A stretch of DNA of 64,000 nucleotides from DATJPR01 sp035506295 (GCA_035506295.1 DATJPR010000130.1:3862-67861); one strand, 5' to 3'. Shown: positions 24,258-33,501, numbered from the stretch's first letter. Program-made: numbers and translations. The notes: generated from the sequence alone by a model not told the origin.

Positions 24258-24560
24258 CGCGCCGTGGGTGCTCGCCGTACCCGCCAAGAGTTGAAGCGCT
24301 CTGGTCTTCATCAGCGGGATCAACGTGCTCCTGGGTGCGCACGCCCGTATTGGCGCACCGTCGCTGAGATGGCATTTCGGGCCGGGGCAGTTTGGCCTGG
24401 CGCCGTAACGACGTGCATTGGCGTACAGAAGGAATTCAACGAGTCTGTTTGAAGGGCGCTCGGATATGATCGCTTACCATCAGAAGATTGCACTTTCCTG
24501 AGTCCTATTATGGACAAGTCTGAGGTCGTGTAACACATTGAAAATGCCCGAAGGAGGCAC
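24258..24560. other. Intergenic stretch with a GC-rich hairpin
   Basis: No supportable gene. A 7-bp hairpin is formed by GGTGCGC (24334-24340) and GCGCACC (24353-24359) with a 12-base loop, followed by more GC-rich self-complementary sequence (GGGCCGGGGCAGTTTGGCC around 24378). No T-tract follows. Could be RNA processing or a weak terminator between the MCE set and the DUF2007 gene. Confidence 0.35.
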
Positions 24561-24794
24561 ATGATGAACGAGCATATGTTATCGCTTGCGGAGTTCGAAA
24601 ATGAGTTCGAAGCAGAAATCGCGCGTGGGCATCTTAAGTCTGCAGGGATCGACGCGATATTGTCGAAGGATGACGCGGGCGGGATGCTACCTTCATTGCA
24701 GGAGGTAGAAGGAGTGAGTTTGTTGGTCCGGCCCGAGGACGTAAAACGAGCCAGGGTAATACTGCGTGAGAATTCAATGGTCTCAAGGAAATAG
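24561..24794 (+). CDS. DUF2007-domain small protein
   Basis: A 77-residue protein. The sequence runs EFENEFEAEIARGHLKSAGIDA then VSLLVRPEDVKRARVILREN, the two halves of the DUF2007 (putative signal transducing) fold: a helix recognising 'who changed the sequence' is not known, but the domain is often fused to or next to membrane proteins and proteases. AAGGAGG lies just upstream; either ATG at 24561 or 24564 could be used, the second having better spacing. Function unknown. Confidence 0.75.
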   Translation: MMNEHMLSLAEFENEFEAEIARGHLKSAGIDAILSKDDAGGMLPSLQEVEGVSLLVRPEDVKRARVILRENSMVSRK

Positions 24795-24876
24795 AAATCG
24801 CATAGCCGAGGAACCTGGCATTGGGGTACAGGTGCCAGTCAATCACCATACAACCATCAATAAGGAGGATCTCATC

Positions 24877-25467
24877 ATGTCAAAAAGTGAACAGTCAACC
24901 GACGCGGCGAATCCGGAAGATCTCTTCGGTGACCTCAAGAAGAATTGGGGCTGGATATTGGCTCTCGGAATTTTGCTGCTTATCCTTGGCACGATCGGGC
25001 TGTGTATGACGCTATTCGTGACGTTGGCCAGCGTCTTTAGTATTGGCGTTCTCTTGCTTGTCGGCGGGGGTGCCCAAATTGTCCACGCATTCAAGGCTAA
25101 GGGATGGAAGAGCATCGTCCTGTCTGTGCTCATTGCCATTCTTTATATCGTATCGGGTATTGTGGTCATCGGCAACCCCGTAGCGGCTTCCGCGGTTTTG
25201 ACGTTGATGCTCGCAGGAGCGATAATCGGCATCGGTGTCTTGCGAACTGTCATGGGGATCCATCTGCGCGGCTTCAAGAATTGGATTTGGCCGGTCCTGA
25301 GCGGCATCATTGCCATCCTGATGGGCGCGGTAATTATCTTGCAGTGGCCAATCTCAGGGTTCTGGGTCATCGGCCTTTTTGTAGCAGTAGAAATGATTAT
25401 GAATGGCTGGGCCACAATTGCAATTGCAGTGACAGCAAAGAACGTGGGCTTGAAGCCCGAGCACTAG
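24877..25467 (+). CDS. HdeD-family (DUF308) membrane protein
   Basis: A 196-residue membrane protein with six hydrophobic helices in pairs, the DUF308/HdeD pattern (ILALGILLLILGTIGL, SIGVLLLVGGGAQIVHAF, LSVLIAILYIVSGIVV, LAGAIIGIGVLRTVMG, ILMGAVIILQWP). HdeD proteins are linked to acid and membrane stress. An excellent site AAGGAGG is seven bases before ATG 24877; the longer frame from 24766 overlaps the DUF2007 gene. It is probably cotranscribed with the AarF kinase that follows after 80 bases. Confidence 0.88.
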   Translation: MSKSEQSTDAANPEDLFGDLKKNWGWILALGILLLILGTIGLCMTLFVTLASVFSIGVLLLVGGGAQIVHAFKAKGWKSIVLSVLIAILYIVSGIVVIGNPVAASAVLTLMLAGAIIGIGVLRTVMGIHLRGFKNWIWPVLSGIIAILMGAVIILQWPISGFWVIGLFVAVEMIMNGWATIAIAVTAKNVGLKPEH

Positions 25468-25547
25468 GGGGAATGCGCCACATGGAGCAAACACCATGGT
25501 CGGGGGTTCTGCGGGGGCTGTGAGCCGCCGACCGTGGAGTCTGACGA

Positions 25548-27287
25548 GTGAGCGAACTTGGAGAACATGGACAAATGGTAAGCACCGGGAAAATCGGCAA
25601 TGTGGGCCGCACGTATCGACACGCCACACGCTACAGGGCGATACTCAATGTTCTCATAAAATACGGGTTTGGGGATCTGGTTGATGCACTCAACATCAGA
25701 GAGCATTTCGAATCTGTCAGGAAGAAGATTTCGCGACAACGGCCGGGGCCCATTGACAAACTCTCCAGGCCTGAGAGAGTCAGAATGGTTTTGGAGGAGC
25801 TTGGTCCGACCTTTGTCAAGCTGGGTCAGATACTCTCTACTCGCGCCGATCTCATTCCATTGGAGTACGTCGAAGAATTTTCAAAGCTGCAAGATGCGGT
25901 GCCGGCCTTCCCGTATGAGAAAGTCAAAGAGATCATCCTCTCCGAAACGGGAAAATCCCCGGGCGTTCTCTTTCACTCTTTTCAAAAGAAACCCATTGCT
26001 GCCGCCTCCATAGGACAGGTCCATAGGGCTGTCTTGAAGGGCAACGAAGAGGAAGTGGCCATCAAGGTCCAACGTCCGGACATCCAAGAGACGGTGAATA
26101 TCGACCTGGAAATCCTGCTTCACCTGGCTACCCTTGTGGAGAAGCACGTGGCAGAACTGAAATTCGTTCGCCCTACGAAGATCGTGGCCGAATTTGCCAG
26201 GACCATGCAAGATGAGATGGACTACAGGGTGGAGGCTTCTCACATTGAGCGGTTTGCTCGACAGTTCGTAGATGACCGGACGATTTACGTCCCGAAGGTG
26301 TTTCGTGAACTCACCACCAAACGCATGCTTGTTATGGAGTTCATTGACGGCAGAAAGGCTTCAGACTTCGTCGCTCTTGGGGAGGGCGGTTACGACCTCA
26401 AAGAAGTGGCGCGGCGTGGAGCTGACTCAATGCTACAGCAGATTTGCGTTTGGGGCTTCTTCCACGCGGATCCCCATCCGGGAAACATTCTGATTCTCCC
26501 GGATAATGTCATCTGTTTCATTGACTTCGGCATAATGGGGCGGATCAGTCGGCAGGAGCGCGAAGACTTCACAGATTTCGTGGAAGTGCTTATCCGCAAA
26601 GATGAAAACAAGGCGGTGGATGCTCTACTGAAGCTCACCGACGCGAGCGCGGATCCAAGGCAAGACGAGCTACAGAGAGACTTGATGGAATTCATCGACC
26701 GATATGCCTTCCTTCCTCTGAAGGAACTGGAAATGGGCAAGATGCTTCAGAGTGTCGTGGAGATCCTCAGGAAACAAGGCATGAGTTTGAAACCTGATCT
26801 GTTTCTGACGGTGAAGGCGCTCACGATCGCTGAGGGCTTAGGCAGATCGTTGGATCCGGAATTCGAGATTATGGAACATGCTGAACCAATGTTCCGCAAA
26901 ATCCAACTCACTCGGTACTCGATTCAGGGGATGATCCGCGATCTCGCGGATTCGGGAGGGGAGTTGTTTCGCTTCGCCAGAGAAATTCCCGGTGAACTGA
27001 GAGAACTCCTCAGGAAAGCCAGAGAAGGAAAACTGAAATTAGAAATTGAGTACGGTGCATTGGAGCGTACGCTCTTCAGATTGGACCTCATCAGTGGCCG
27101 CATTGCCTCAGCGATCGTGCTGGCCTCGTTGATCATCGGTTCATCTATCATCGTTCTCTCGAACACGCCCCCGAAGTGGCACGACATGCCGATCATTGGT
27201 CTGGCTGGCTTGCTCATTGCGGCTGTTATGGGGTCCTGGCTCTTGACATCTTTCTTCAGACGCGGAGGGAGGTCGACAAATGACTAG
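25548..27287 (+). CDS. AarF/UbiB/ABC1-family atypical kinase
   Basis: A 579-residue protein of the UbiB/ABC1 family. The family-defining KxGQ motif is seen in FVKLGQILSTRADLIP, the alanine-rich loop in AAASIGQVHRAVL, then HADPHPGNIL and the metal-binding IDFGIMG. Two transmembrane helices close the protein (ASAIVLASLIIGSSIIVLS and LAGLLIAAVMGSWLL). ABC1 proteins influence quinone and lipid distribution; here the gene follows Mla and phasin-like genes rather than ubiquinone genes. GTG 25548 has GGAG eight bases upstream; ATG 25575 is another possible start. Confidence 0.92.
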   Translation: MSELGEHGQMVSTGKIGNVGRTYRHATRYRAILNVLIKYGFGDLVDALNIREHFESVRKKISRQRPGPIDKLSRPERVRMVLEELGPTFVKLGQILSTRADLIPLEYVEEFSKLQDAVPAFPYEKVKEIILSETGKSPGVLFHSFQKKPIAAASIGQVHRAVLKGNEEEVAIKVQRPDIQETVNIDLEILLHLATLVEKHVAELKFVRPTKIVAEFARTMQDEMDYRVEASHIERFARQFVDDRTIYVPKVFRELTTKRMLVMEFIDGRKASDFVALGEGGYDLKEVARRGADSMLQQICVWGFFHADPHPGNILILPDNVICFIDFGIMGRISRQEREDFTDFVEVLIRKDENKAVDALLKLTDASADPRQDELQRDLMEFIDRYAFLPLKELEMGKMLQSVVEILRKQGMSLKPDLFLTVKALTIAEGLGRSLDPEFEIMEHAEPMFRKIQLTRYSIQGMIRDLADSGGELFRFAREIPGELRELLRKAREGKLKLEIEYGALERTLFRLDLISGRIASAIVLASLIIGSSIIVLSNTPPKWHDMPIIGLAGLLIAAVMGSWLLTSFFRRGGRSTND

Positions 27288-27312
27288 ATCCGGAATGAAC
27301 AGTGGAGGATGA

Positions 27313-28236
27313 ATGTTTCGCATTGCTCACCTCTCGGATCCGCATATCCTGTCGCCAACGGCGGTCGATTGGCGCAAGATTCTCTTCAACAAACGTGTCA
27401 CCGGTTATGCCAACCTGGTGCTGCGTCGCGGGCGCGTGTATCGCCGTGAGTACTTGCTCGCCGTGCTGAGAGCGGCAGCCGCATGCGCCGATCATGTCGT
27501 GGTTACCGGCGATATCACGAACCTCGGCCTGGAGAGTGAGTACGACGAGGCGCGAAGGCTGATCGATTCCATAAACCGCACTGCGGAAGTTAGTGTCGTC
27601 CCCGGCAATCACGATATATACTTGGCCTCGATCCAACGCGATCGCCGTTTTCCACAATATTTCGGCAAGTTGCTTGTCAGCGATCTGCCGGAATATGCCG
27701 TTCAGCTGCCGGCTGGCCCGTATCCGTGCGTGAAGTTACGCGGACCGGCGGCGATCATTGGCCTGTCGAGCGCTGTGCCGCGGCCGCCTTTCGTTTCCTC
27801 CGGCAATGTCGGCGTTGTGCAACTCGAGGCACTGAAAAAGATTCTCGCGCATCCCGAAGTGGCGCGGCGGACGCCGGTGATACTGATTCATCATCCTCCG
27901 ATCGACCGGCGCATGCGAGTTGCACAGCTTCGGGACGGATTGGTAGATGCCGCGTCGGTGCGCAGCTCGCTCGCTCCGCTATCGCGCGGATTGGTCCTCT
28001 TCGGTCATTTGCACGTTCGTGTGCGAGCCAAGATCCGGACGACGTCCGGCGTGCTCGACGCGGTCTGCGCGAGCGGGGCGGCGCTGGATCATCCTGATCC
28101 CTCGATCCGGGCCGGCTTCAATCTTTACGAGATCGACGACGATGGAGCGATTGTCACGGTCGAGGCTTATGTGCTCGACCCTATCAACGGTGCGCTGCGC
28201 CCGATGATGATTTCAGAGCGAGCTGGTTCTGTGTAA
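27313..28236 (+). CDS. Calcineurin-like metallophosphoesterase
   Basis: A 307-residue cytoplasmic phosphoesterase. All metal-binding blocks are present: AHLSDPHI, VVTGDITN, VPGNHDIYL, ILIHHPP and LFGHLHV. The arrangement resembles Icc/UDP-diacylglucosamine-hydrolase-like and cAMP phosphodiesterase-like enzymes, so the substrate cannot be fixed. It lies 25 bases after the AarF stop and just ahead of the phospholipase-D-like gene, and these genes read as richer in G and C than those before them. A phospholipid- or nucleotide-related role is inferred from neighbours. Confidence 0.88.
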   Translation: MFRIAHLSDPHILSPTAVDWRKILFNKRVTGYANLVLRRGRVYRREYLLAVLRAAAACADHVVVTGDITNLGLESEYDEARRLIDSINRTAEVSVVPGNHDIYLASIQRDRRFPQYFGKLLVSDLPEYAVQLPAGPYPCVKLRGPAAIIGLSSAVPRPPFVSSGNVGVVQLEALKKILAHPEVARRTPVILIHHPPIDRRMRVAQLRDGLVDAASVRSSLAPLSRGLVLFGHLHVRVRAKIRTTSGVLDAVCASGAALDHPDPSIRAGFNLYEIDDDGAIVTVEAYVLDPINGALRPMMISERAGSV

Positions 28237-28253
28237 AGTGAGGGCGATTGTCC

Positions 28254-30917
28254 ATGAAATATCGGCGTGTCCTTCTCATTTCCGAGCTCGGAAGCGATGC
28301 AAGTTTAGCGGTCGGCATGGTCCGGAGGGTGGCGCCGGCGGCCGAACTGCTGCTGGTGGTCGCTCATACGTCGGAGAGGAAATTCGCCTGGTTTTCGAGT
28401 GAAGACCCGGGAGATCTCAACGAGGCGGCAACCGCATCGATCGATGCTCTTCGGAAGTGGACGACTGGCGCGGCGACGAATGTGGAAGTCAACCTGGCGG
28501 CCGATCTCGACGCCGAAAATCTGGAGGAGGTCGCAGCCAGATCGGCGATCGATCTTGTCGTCGCCTCGGGATTGCTCCCTTTGCGCATGATCGCTGTCCT
28601 CGCGGAGGTGCGCAAGCGGGCTTCCCTCCCGGTGTTGTGGAGTGCAGGAGCACCACTGAGTGATCGTCCAATCAGGAACATCCGATGCGAGGCGATTGGC
28701 TCCCGCGCCCGTGCGGCGGTCGCTGCATTTCTTCGAGATCACGGCGATAGCACCCTGCACGCGACCGTTGTCATGCTCGAATCGCAGATGCGCGACCGGG
28801 AGGCTGCTCTCAGCATCGCAGGCATCGAGGTGGAGGTGGATCTGGTGACGCCGGCCGCGGCGCGGAAAGGGACCATTGACCTGTTGGTGTTGCCTCGTTT
28901 TCCGTCCGTATTGCTGGAACCTCACTCCTGGCCAGCACCGATCCTCATCCTGCCCCCACTTCGCGCTCTTCCTCCGAGTTTCCGGCGAACGATCGATGTG
29001 GCGGATCTTGTCGATGACGGCGGCTTCATGCGCACAAGCATTCATTTCGCCGGCGGGATCGGTCGCTACGACCCCATCCCCGATGAGGAGGTAGCATTCG
29101 TGTCCGCTGGCCGGACCGTTGCTGTAGTCACAACGAGCTATGGTGTGGCAGAACTCCCTCCCGTCCTCGCCGGCGCATCACTTGGAGTATTTCGCATCGG
29201 GGGACGCACGGACCCCGATCCGCTGGCGGCCATCGAGCAACGGGTCACAGTGATCCGCCCGTGTACGAGCCCGCTTGTTCTGTTCGACGCTGAGCTTGCT
29301 GATCGCGACCTCGGATTGCTCGCTGGGCTCAGAGATCAGAAGACATTCGACCTGCTGGCTGTCCGCATGCGTCCGACGCGGAGCTGCGATTCGATCCGTG
29401 TGCGTTTGCGCAAGGTTGGGCTTTCGCCACAGGTGGCTGACGCCAGTGCCGTGCTGGATGAAGGAGCGGCGTTCGATGTGCCGGCAGAGGTAGATCCGGT
29501 GCGCCTGGCGCGTGTTGGGGCAAGAATGCGCGCGGCCGGGTTCCCTGTCGTCGCTATCGTCCACCGTGGACCACACACTCCCAGTACCATTGGCTTCGCA
29601 GCCGTGAGAGCCGAGGAGATTCGTGCGACGCCGATGACGTTCCATGCTCCGGCGCCAAACCCTCGGTCTCTGGACCGCCGTCTCGAGGCTACAACCGGCG
29701 CCGAACTTCTGCCAGGCAACCGCATCGAGATTGAAATGGACAACACGAAAGCGCGCCGCTGGCTGCTCGAAGCCATCGCCGCAAGCAGGGAGCGTGTGCA
29801 TTTGCAGCTCTACATGGCATTGGATGACGACGTCGGCGAGCCGGTGGAGGCGGCGCTTGCCGCGGCCGGCGCCCGGGGGGTAGCTGTGCGAGTGGTTGTC
29901 GATTCGCTGCACGGATTCGAGGGTTCATACGGCACGCACAATCCGCTGCTCGAGCGGCTTGGTGCTCGCCCTGGTGTGGAGCTGCGCGTCTCGCGACCCC
30001 TGACCGGGGTTCCCTCGCTCGAGGATCTCAAGCAGCGGGACCACCGCAAAGTTGCCGTGATCGACGGTGCGATCGCCCTCCTTGGAGGACGCAATCTCTC
30101 CCACGAGTACTACACCGGCTTCGACGAAGTGAAGCTCACGCCGAATTCAAAGTGGCGCCAGGTGCCATGGCTTGACGCCGGCGCGCGGGTGGAGGGTCCG
30201 GCTGTTGCTGCGATGGAGCGTTCGTTTCTCGATGCCTGGACCGTGGCGGGAGGCCATTCGTATCAAATCCTCGAGCAGCCGGCTGTCGGATCGTCATCGG
30301 CGCGCGTTGTCGTGCATCATGGGCTGCGAGACGCCTGTTCACTTGAGGTCTACCTGGCGCTCATCGAGACGGCCACCACCAGCGTGTACGCTGTCAACGG
30401 TTTTCCACTGATCCTGGAGATCCAACATGCGCTTCTGCGCGCGATCAGGAGGGGTGTCCGGGTGCGGGTGCTTTTCGGGAACCTCACACCGACGCATGAC
30501 GGCATACCATTCGAAGGGCAGTGGTCCACGGCGCGGATTGCGGCGACGGAGTTAGTGCACTCTCGAGTCGATGCGATCGTTGCAGCCGGCGGCGAGTGTT
30601 ATCAGTTCGCCGTGCGCGAGCAGCCTGGCTGGATGCCCGGGCTCGGCGTGGTGAACCCTCATGTTCATGCCAAAGTCATGAGCGTGGACGGCCGAGTCTG
30701 CTCTGTCGGCAGCGCGAACCTCGACATCACCGCTGGATACTGGGAGAATGAGGTGATGCTTATCGTGGAGGACGAATCGATTACCTGCAGGCTCGAGACG
30801 CGCATCGACCAACTGATCGGCGATTCGCAGCGCGTCGATCGCGACAACCCGAAGTGGCAACTTACGGCCCGGCGTCGCAAATGGATGCAGCGTTGGCCGG
30901 GCGTGCTGTCCGTCTGA
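28254..30917 (+). CDS. Phospholipase D-like protein with N-terminal stress-protein-like domains
   Basis: An 887-residue soluble protein. The C-terminal 400 residues are a two-motif phospholipase D/cardiolipin synthase catalytic unit: HKD motif 1 at about residue 597 (HRKVAVIDG, then GGRNLS) and motif 2 at about 805 (HAKVMSVDG, then GSANLD). The first 480 residues look like repeated Rossmann-type halves of universal stress proteins (KYRRVLLISELGSDA, AIDLVVASGLLPLRMI). No transmembrane helix is obvious, unlike true cardiolipin synthases. GTGAGG lies ten bases before ATG 28254. It may hydrolyse or transfer phosphatidyl groups under stress control; the combination is unusual. Confidence 0.85.
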   Translation: MKYRRVLLISELGSDASLAVGMVRRVAPAAELLLVVAHTSERKFAWFSSEDPGDLNEAATASIDALRKWTTGAATNVEVNLAADLDAENLEEVAARSAIDLVVASGLLPLRMIAVLAEVRKRASLPVLWSAGAPLSDRPIRNIRCEAIGSRARAAVAAFLRDHGDSTLHATVVMLESQMRDREAALSIAGIEVEVDLVTPAAARKGTIDLLVLPRFPSVLLEPHSWPAPILILPPLRALPPSFRRTIDVADLVDDGGFMRTSIHFAGGIGRYDPIPDEEVAFVSAGRTVAVVTTSYGVAELPPVLAGASLGVFRIGGRTDPDPLAAIEQRVTVIRPCTSPLVLFDAELADRDLGLLAGLRDQKTFDLLAVRMRPTRSCDSIRVRLRKVGLSPQVADASAVLDEGAAFDVPAEVDPVRLARVGARMRAAGFPVVAIVHRGPHTPSTIGFAAVRAEEIRATPMTFHAPAPNPRSLDRRLEATTGAELLPGNRIEIEMDNTKARRWLLEAIAASRERVHLQLYMALDDDVGEPVEAALAAAGARGVAVRVVVDSLHGFEGSYGTHNPLLERLGARPGVELRVSRPLTGVPSLEDLKQRDHRKVAVIDGAIALLGGRNLSHEYYTGFDEVKLTPNSKWRQVPWLDAGARVEGPAVAAMERSFLDAWTVAGGHSYQILEQPAVGSSSARVVVHHGLRDACSLEVYLALIETATTSVYAVNGFPLILEIQHALLRAIRRGVRVRVLFGNLTPTHDGIPFEGQWSTARIAATELVHSRVDAIVAAGGECYQFAVREQPGWMPGLGVVNPHVHAKVMSVDGRVCSVGSANLDITAGYWENEVMLIVEDESITCRLETRIDQLIGDSQRVDRDNPKWQLTARRRKWMQRWPGVLSV

Positions 30918-30933
30918 CGGATGAATTGCAGAT

Positions 30934-31932
30934 TCAGGCCTGATCGCCGAACTCGGTAATCTGATCCTTTGGGCGGAGTGCGGAAATGTAATGGTGCGGG
31001 CCATGGTCGTTCATTGAGTATCGTGAAGCGTTGCGGCGCTTCGTGGTTGCGAAAAACGCCAGGAGGGAGCGTGGAATCTCGCTGAACCCTTTGAGCTGAG
31101 CCACCGGCTTGTCCGATGACTTCCACTCACCGTTTACGAATCGGTACTCGTGTCCGAAATGGGCGAAGCGCCCCCAGGCCAGAGGGGGAAGAGCAGGGAC
31201 GGGATCGCAGGCGTAGATGTGACGAAACACCTTCTGTGCGACTGCGCGCGCGACTTCAGGCAACGGCTCGCCCGCCGCCATGGGCTGACCGAAGGTGTAG
31301 ACGGCGCGCAACTTGTCGGTGATCGCACGTTCTTCCGTGCGCCCTGCGAGCGACAATGAGAAGAGCGCCGCCATAGCGCCGCCGAGACTGTGGCCCGTCA
31401 CGTACAAGGCCTGCATCGGATACTTGAGAATACGCTTGGGCTTCGAAAGGGACCTTCCCCGCAGAGCGAGATGTAACTCGTTGATGATCGCCCGTTGCGT
31501 GGCACGGACGTTCCTATAGAACCCGGAATGGACGATGAGCGTTTCGCCACCGAGCGCGAGCGAAGCAGAGCCTACGTCAGCGTCTGTCAGCCAGTTCCCG
31601 AGGGAGTCCGGCTCGGTGCCTCGATAGCTAAGGATCACCACCCGGCCGCAGCGGCTCTGCACGAGATATGCGGTCGAAAAAATGAACATGGCGTCGACTA
31701 TCTGCTCCACACGGACACAGGAGTTTTCCTCGAGGCCGAGTCTGGACATGATTGAGGCCATGGTCTCGATATCTGAGTACGAGTAACCGGCAGCGGTAGC
31801 GAGTACGTGCGCCACCGTGGCGTCGCGTTCGGAGAGATTGCCTTCGTGCGCGGCGAGAAGATTCGGCACGAGATTGGCGTAGACGGGAAACGGGCGGCCG
31901 CATCTTCCGCCCATGCGACGCTCCAGATTCAT
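30934..31932 (-). CDS. Class 3 lipase (alpha/beta hydrolase)
   Basis: A 332-residue lipase. The nucleophile elbow GHSLGGAMAALF and the upstream YRGTEPDSLGNWLTDADV region are typical of the fungal-type class 3 lipase family; catalytic Asp and His are likely in ACDPVPALPP and DHGPHHYI or FGHEYRF. No signal peptide is seen with the ATG at 31932, which has AAGG eight bases upstream; the open frame to 32049 is probably not used. It converges with the phospholipase-D-like gene, only 16 bases between stops, so the locus holds two lipid-cleaving enzymes tail to tail. Confidence 0.87.
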   Translation of the reverse strand: MNLERRMGGRCGRPFPVYANLVPNLLAAHEGNLSERDATVAHVLATAAGYSYSDIETMASIMSRLGLEENSCVRVEQIVDAMFIFSTAYLVQSRCGRVVILSYRGTEPDSLGNWLTDADVGSASLALGGETLIVHSGFYRNVRATQRAIINELHLALRGRSLSKPKRILKYPMQALYVTGHSLGGAMAALFSLSLAGRTEERAITDKLRAVYTFGQPMAAGEPLPEVARAVAQKVFRHIYACDPVPALPPLAWGRFAHFGHEYRFVNGEWKSSDKPVAQLKGFSEIPRSLLAFFATTKRRNASRYSMNDHGPHHYISALRPKDQITEFGDQA

Positions 31933-32321
31933 CAGGGTAGCCTTTCCACAGGAACGCAGTAATACTGTATGATGATAATCACTCGAAATGCAACTAGGGG
32001 TCGAAGCCGAATTCCTTAATACCTGCCCAGGAAAAGCTTCGCAAGACAAGAGCTACCTTGACATTGGCACAGACTCAATAGTCCGACCACTTAACCATGC
32101 AAAATATGGTCAGAGCATTTCGCGGGGGTCAAACGCGGGAATAGTACTCGGTTGAATGGTCCCTGCTGCTGTCATTTCCCGGTGTGCTAATCGCGAAGAG
32201 AATTTACCGGGTTTCATCCCGAGATTCAACATCTCTATGGTGGTCCCGCCCCAGCGAAGCACCGGTTCGTTAGGGGGTGAACGGGCCACCGATTTCGTAT
32301 ACACCTAAGAAAGGATGGCGC
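31933..32321. other. Divergent intergenic region, lipase / SDR
   Basis: About 390 bases between two divergent starts. Only short frames without ribosome sites occur, and I see no clear -35/-10 pair or strong inverted repeat. It must hold promoters in both directions but I cannot point to them. Confidence 0.3.
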
Positions 32322-33065
32322 ATGTCTCGTCTCGTTATCTTTGGCGCAACAGGATCCCTCGGCAGTCACGTGCTTCACCTGGCGTTAGCCGCCGAACACC
32401 AAGTCACGGTTTTCGTCCGCAACCCCTCAAGGTTGTCGCCTCAGGCTCAAACGCAAGTTACAGTACTCAGCGGTGATCTCAGCACTCTCGCGGCCGGTGA
32501 TGTTGCTCAGCTCGTCAGCGGGCACGATGCCGTTATCAACTGCGCAGGCCGAGTCAATGAAGGTCAGACCTTCGTGGACCTCATCGATCGGCTCGTCACC
32601 GGAGTGGAGTCAATTCCCAACGACATGCGGCCGGTTTGCTGGTTCATTGCAGGTGTGGCGATCCTGGACCTCGACTCCGCGGGCCGCAAAGGCGTTGACC
32701 TGCCCCGTGTCAAATCCACCTACTGGCCCCACAGAGTCAACTTTCAGCGCCTTGCCCGGTCGGGGTTGAACTGGCGTCTCCTGTGTCCGGGGCCCATGGT
32801 CGAGGAGCCGGCGCTTGGCCTGAATCGTCTTCGGATCACACTTGACAGATTGCCCGTCGAACTCCCCGCGTTCGCGCGCTCGCTTCCCGGTCCGTTGATG
32901 CTGCCGCTCTTTGCACACGTTATCCCCGAGATGATCGTCCCGTACGCCGACGCGGCAGCTCTCATGCTAGCAAACCTCCGGGACGACAGCATGGCGCGTC
33001 ACCGGGTTGGTCTCGCGCTGCCGCTTGGCACGCGCGGCAAGAAGTCCCAGTGGGCCGCCAGATAG
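32322..33065 (+). CDS. NAD(P)-binding SDR-like protein
   Basis: A 247-residue atypical short-chain dehydrogenase. The N-terminal glycine motif IFGATGSLGSHVLHLAL begins at residue 5, followed by VTVLSGDLS and INCAGRVNEG, which match the NmrA/NAD(P)H-binding group; the classical YxxxK site is not evident, so it may be a sensor or isomerase rather than a dehydrogenase. AAAGGA lies six bases before ATG 32322. It stands alone on the plus strand with no clear partner. Confidence 0.82.
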   Translation: MSRLVIFGATGSLGSHVLHLALAAEHQVTVFVRNPSRLSPQAQTQVTVLSGDLSTLAAGDVAQLVSGHDAVINCAGRVNEGQTFVDLIDRLVTGVESIPNDMRPVCWFIAGVAILDLDSAGRKGVDLPRVKSTYWPHRVNFQRLARSGLNWRLLCPGPMVEEPALGLNRLRITLDRLPVELPAFARSLPGPLMLPLFAHVIPEMIVPYADAAALMLANLRDDSMARHRVGLALPLGTRGKKSQWAAR

Positions 33066-33501
33066 CCAGAAGCGGCCTGACACCTGAATGAAGAGGAAGG
33101 GCCCGCATTCGTAGAGTGAACTAGATTCGATCACGTCGAGGCCACACTGGCAGTGTGTCGAGTTGATCTCCAAAGGGTGTTTTTTTTTGTCTTCGTCGAA
33201 AGTTACAGGAACATTATGTCAACCCAAGAATTGATTCCCGGTCGAGGAGCACCCTCTTTGTGCAGCGAGTTTTCCTCTCCCCATGGTGGTCAAAGGCGGA
33301 GTGAGTTGCCTGTCCAGATATGGTGGCACAGAGTCTTCGAGCATAAACGCATCAGATCACAAATGCTTAACAATTTCATTATCCGGTGGTCACATCTGAT
33401 GATTACATTCATGGCACACACAACCCTCCAATCCGCATGGGAGTCCAAAGCCTTGAAGTAGAATGCTTGGAGGATGCATCGAACATGAAAGGAAGTCCAA
33501 C
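33066..33501. other. Intergenic stretch with a palindrome and a T-run
   Basis: No supportable gene. It contains the inverted repeat at 33143-33157 and a run of nine T at 33180-33188. Base composition turns AT-richer here than in the preceding genes. A frame from 33153 to 33461 exists but has a poor start and no recognisable features. Confidence 0.35.
33143..33157. repeat. Operator-like inverted repeat
   Basis: CACACTG and CAGTGTG are perfect 7-base arms around a single G. As RNA this could not form a tight hairpin without opening the centre, so a dimeric DNA-binding protein site is more likely. It lies 78 bases after the SDR stop. Confidence 0.4.

Noticed and set aside
24264..24452. 62-codon frame in the gap after the phasin-like gene
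   Set aside because: No ribosome site and a sequence that looks like translated structured non-coding DNA.
32110..32304. 64-codon minus-strand frame in the lipase/SDR gap
   Set aside because: No start signal and no recognisable content.
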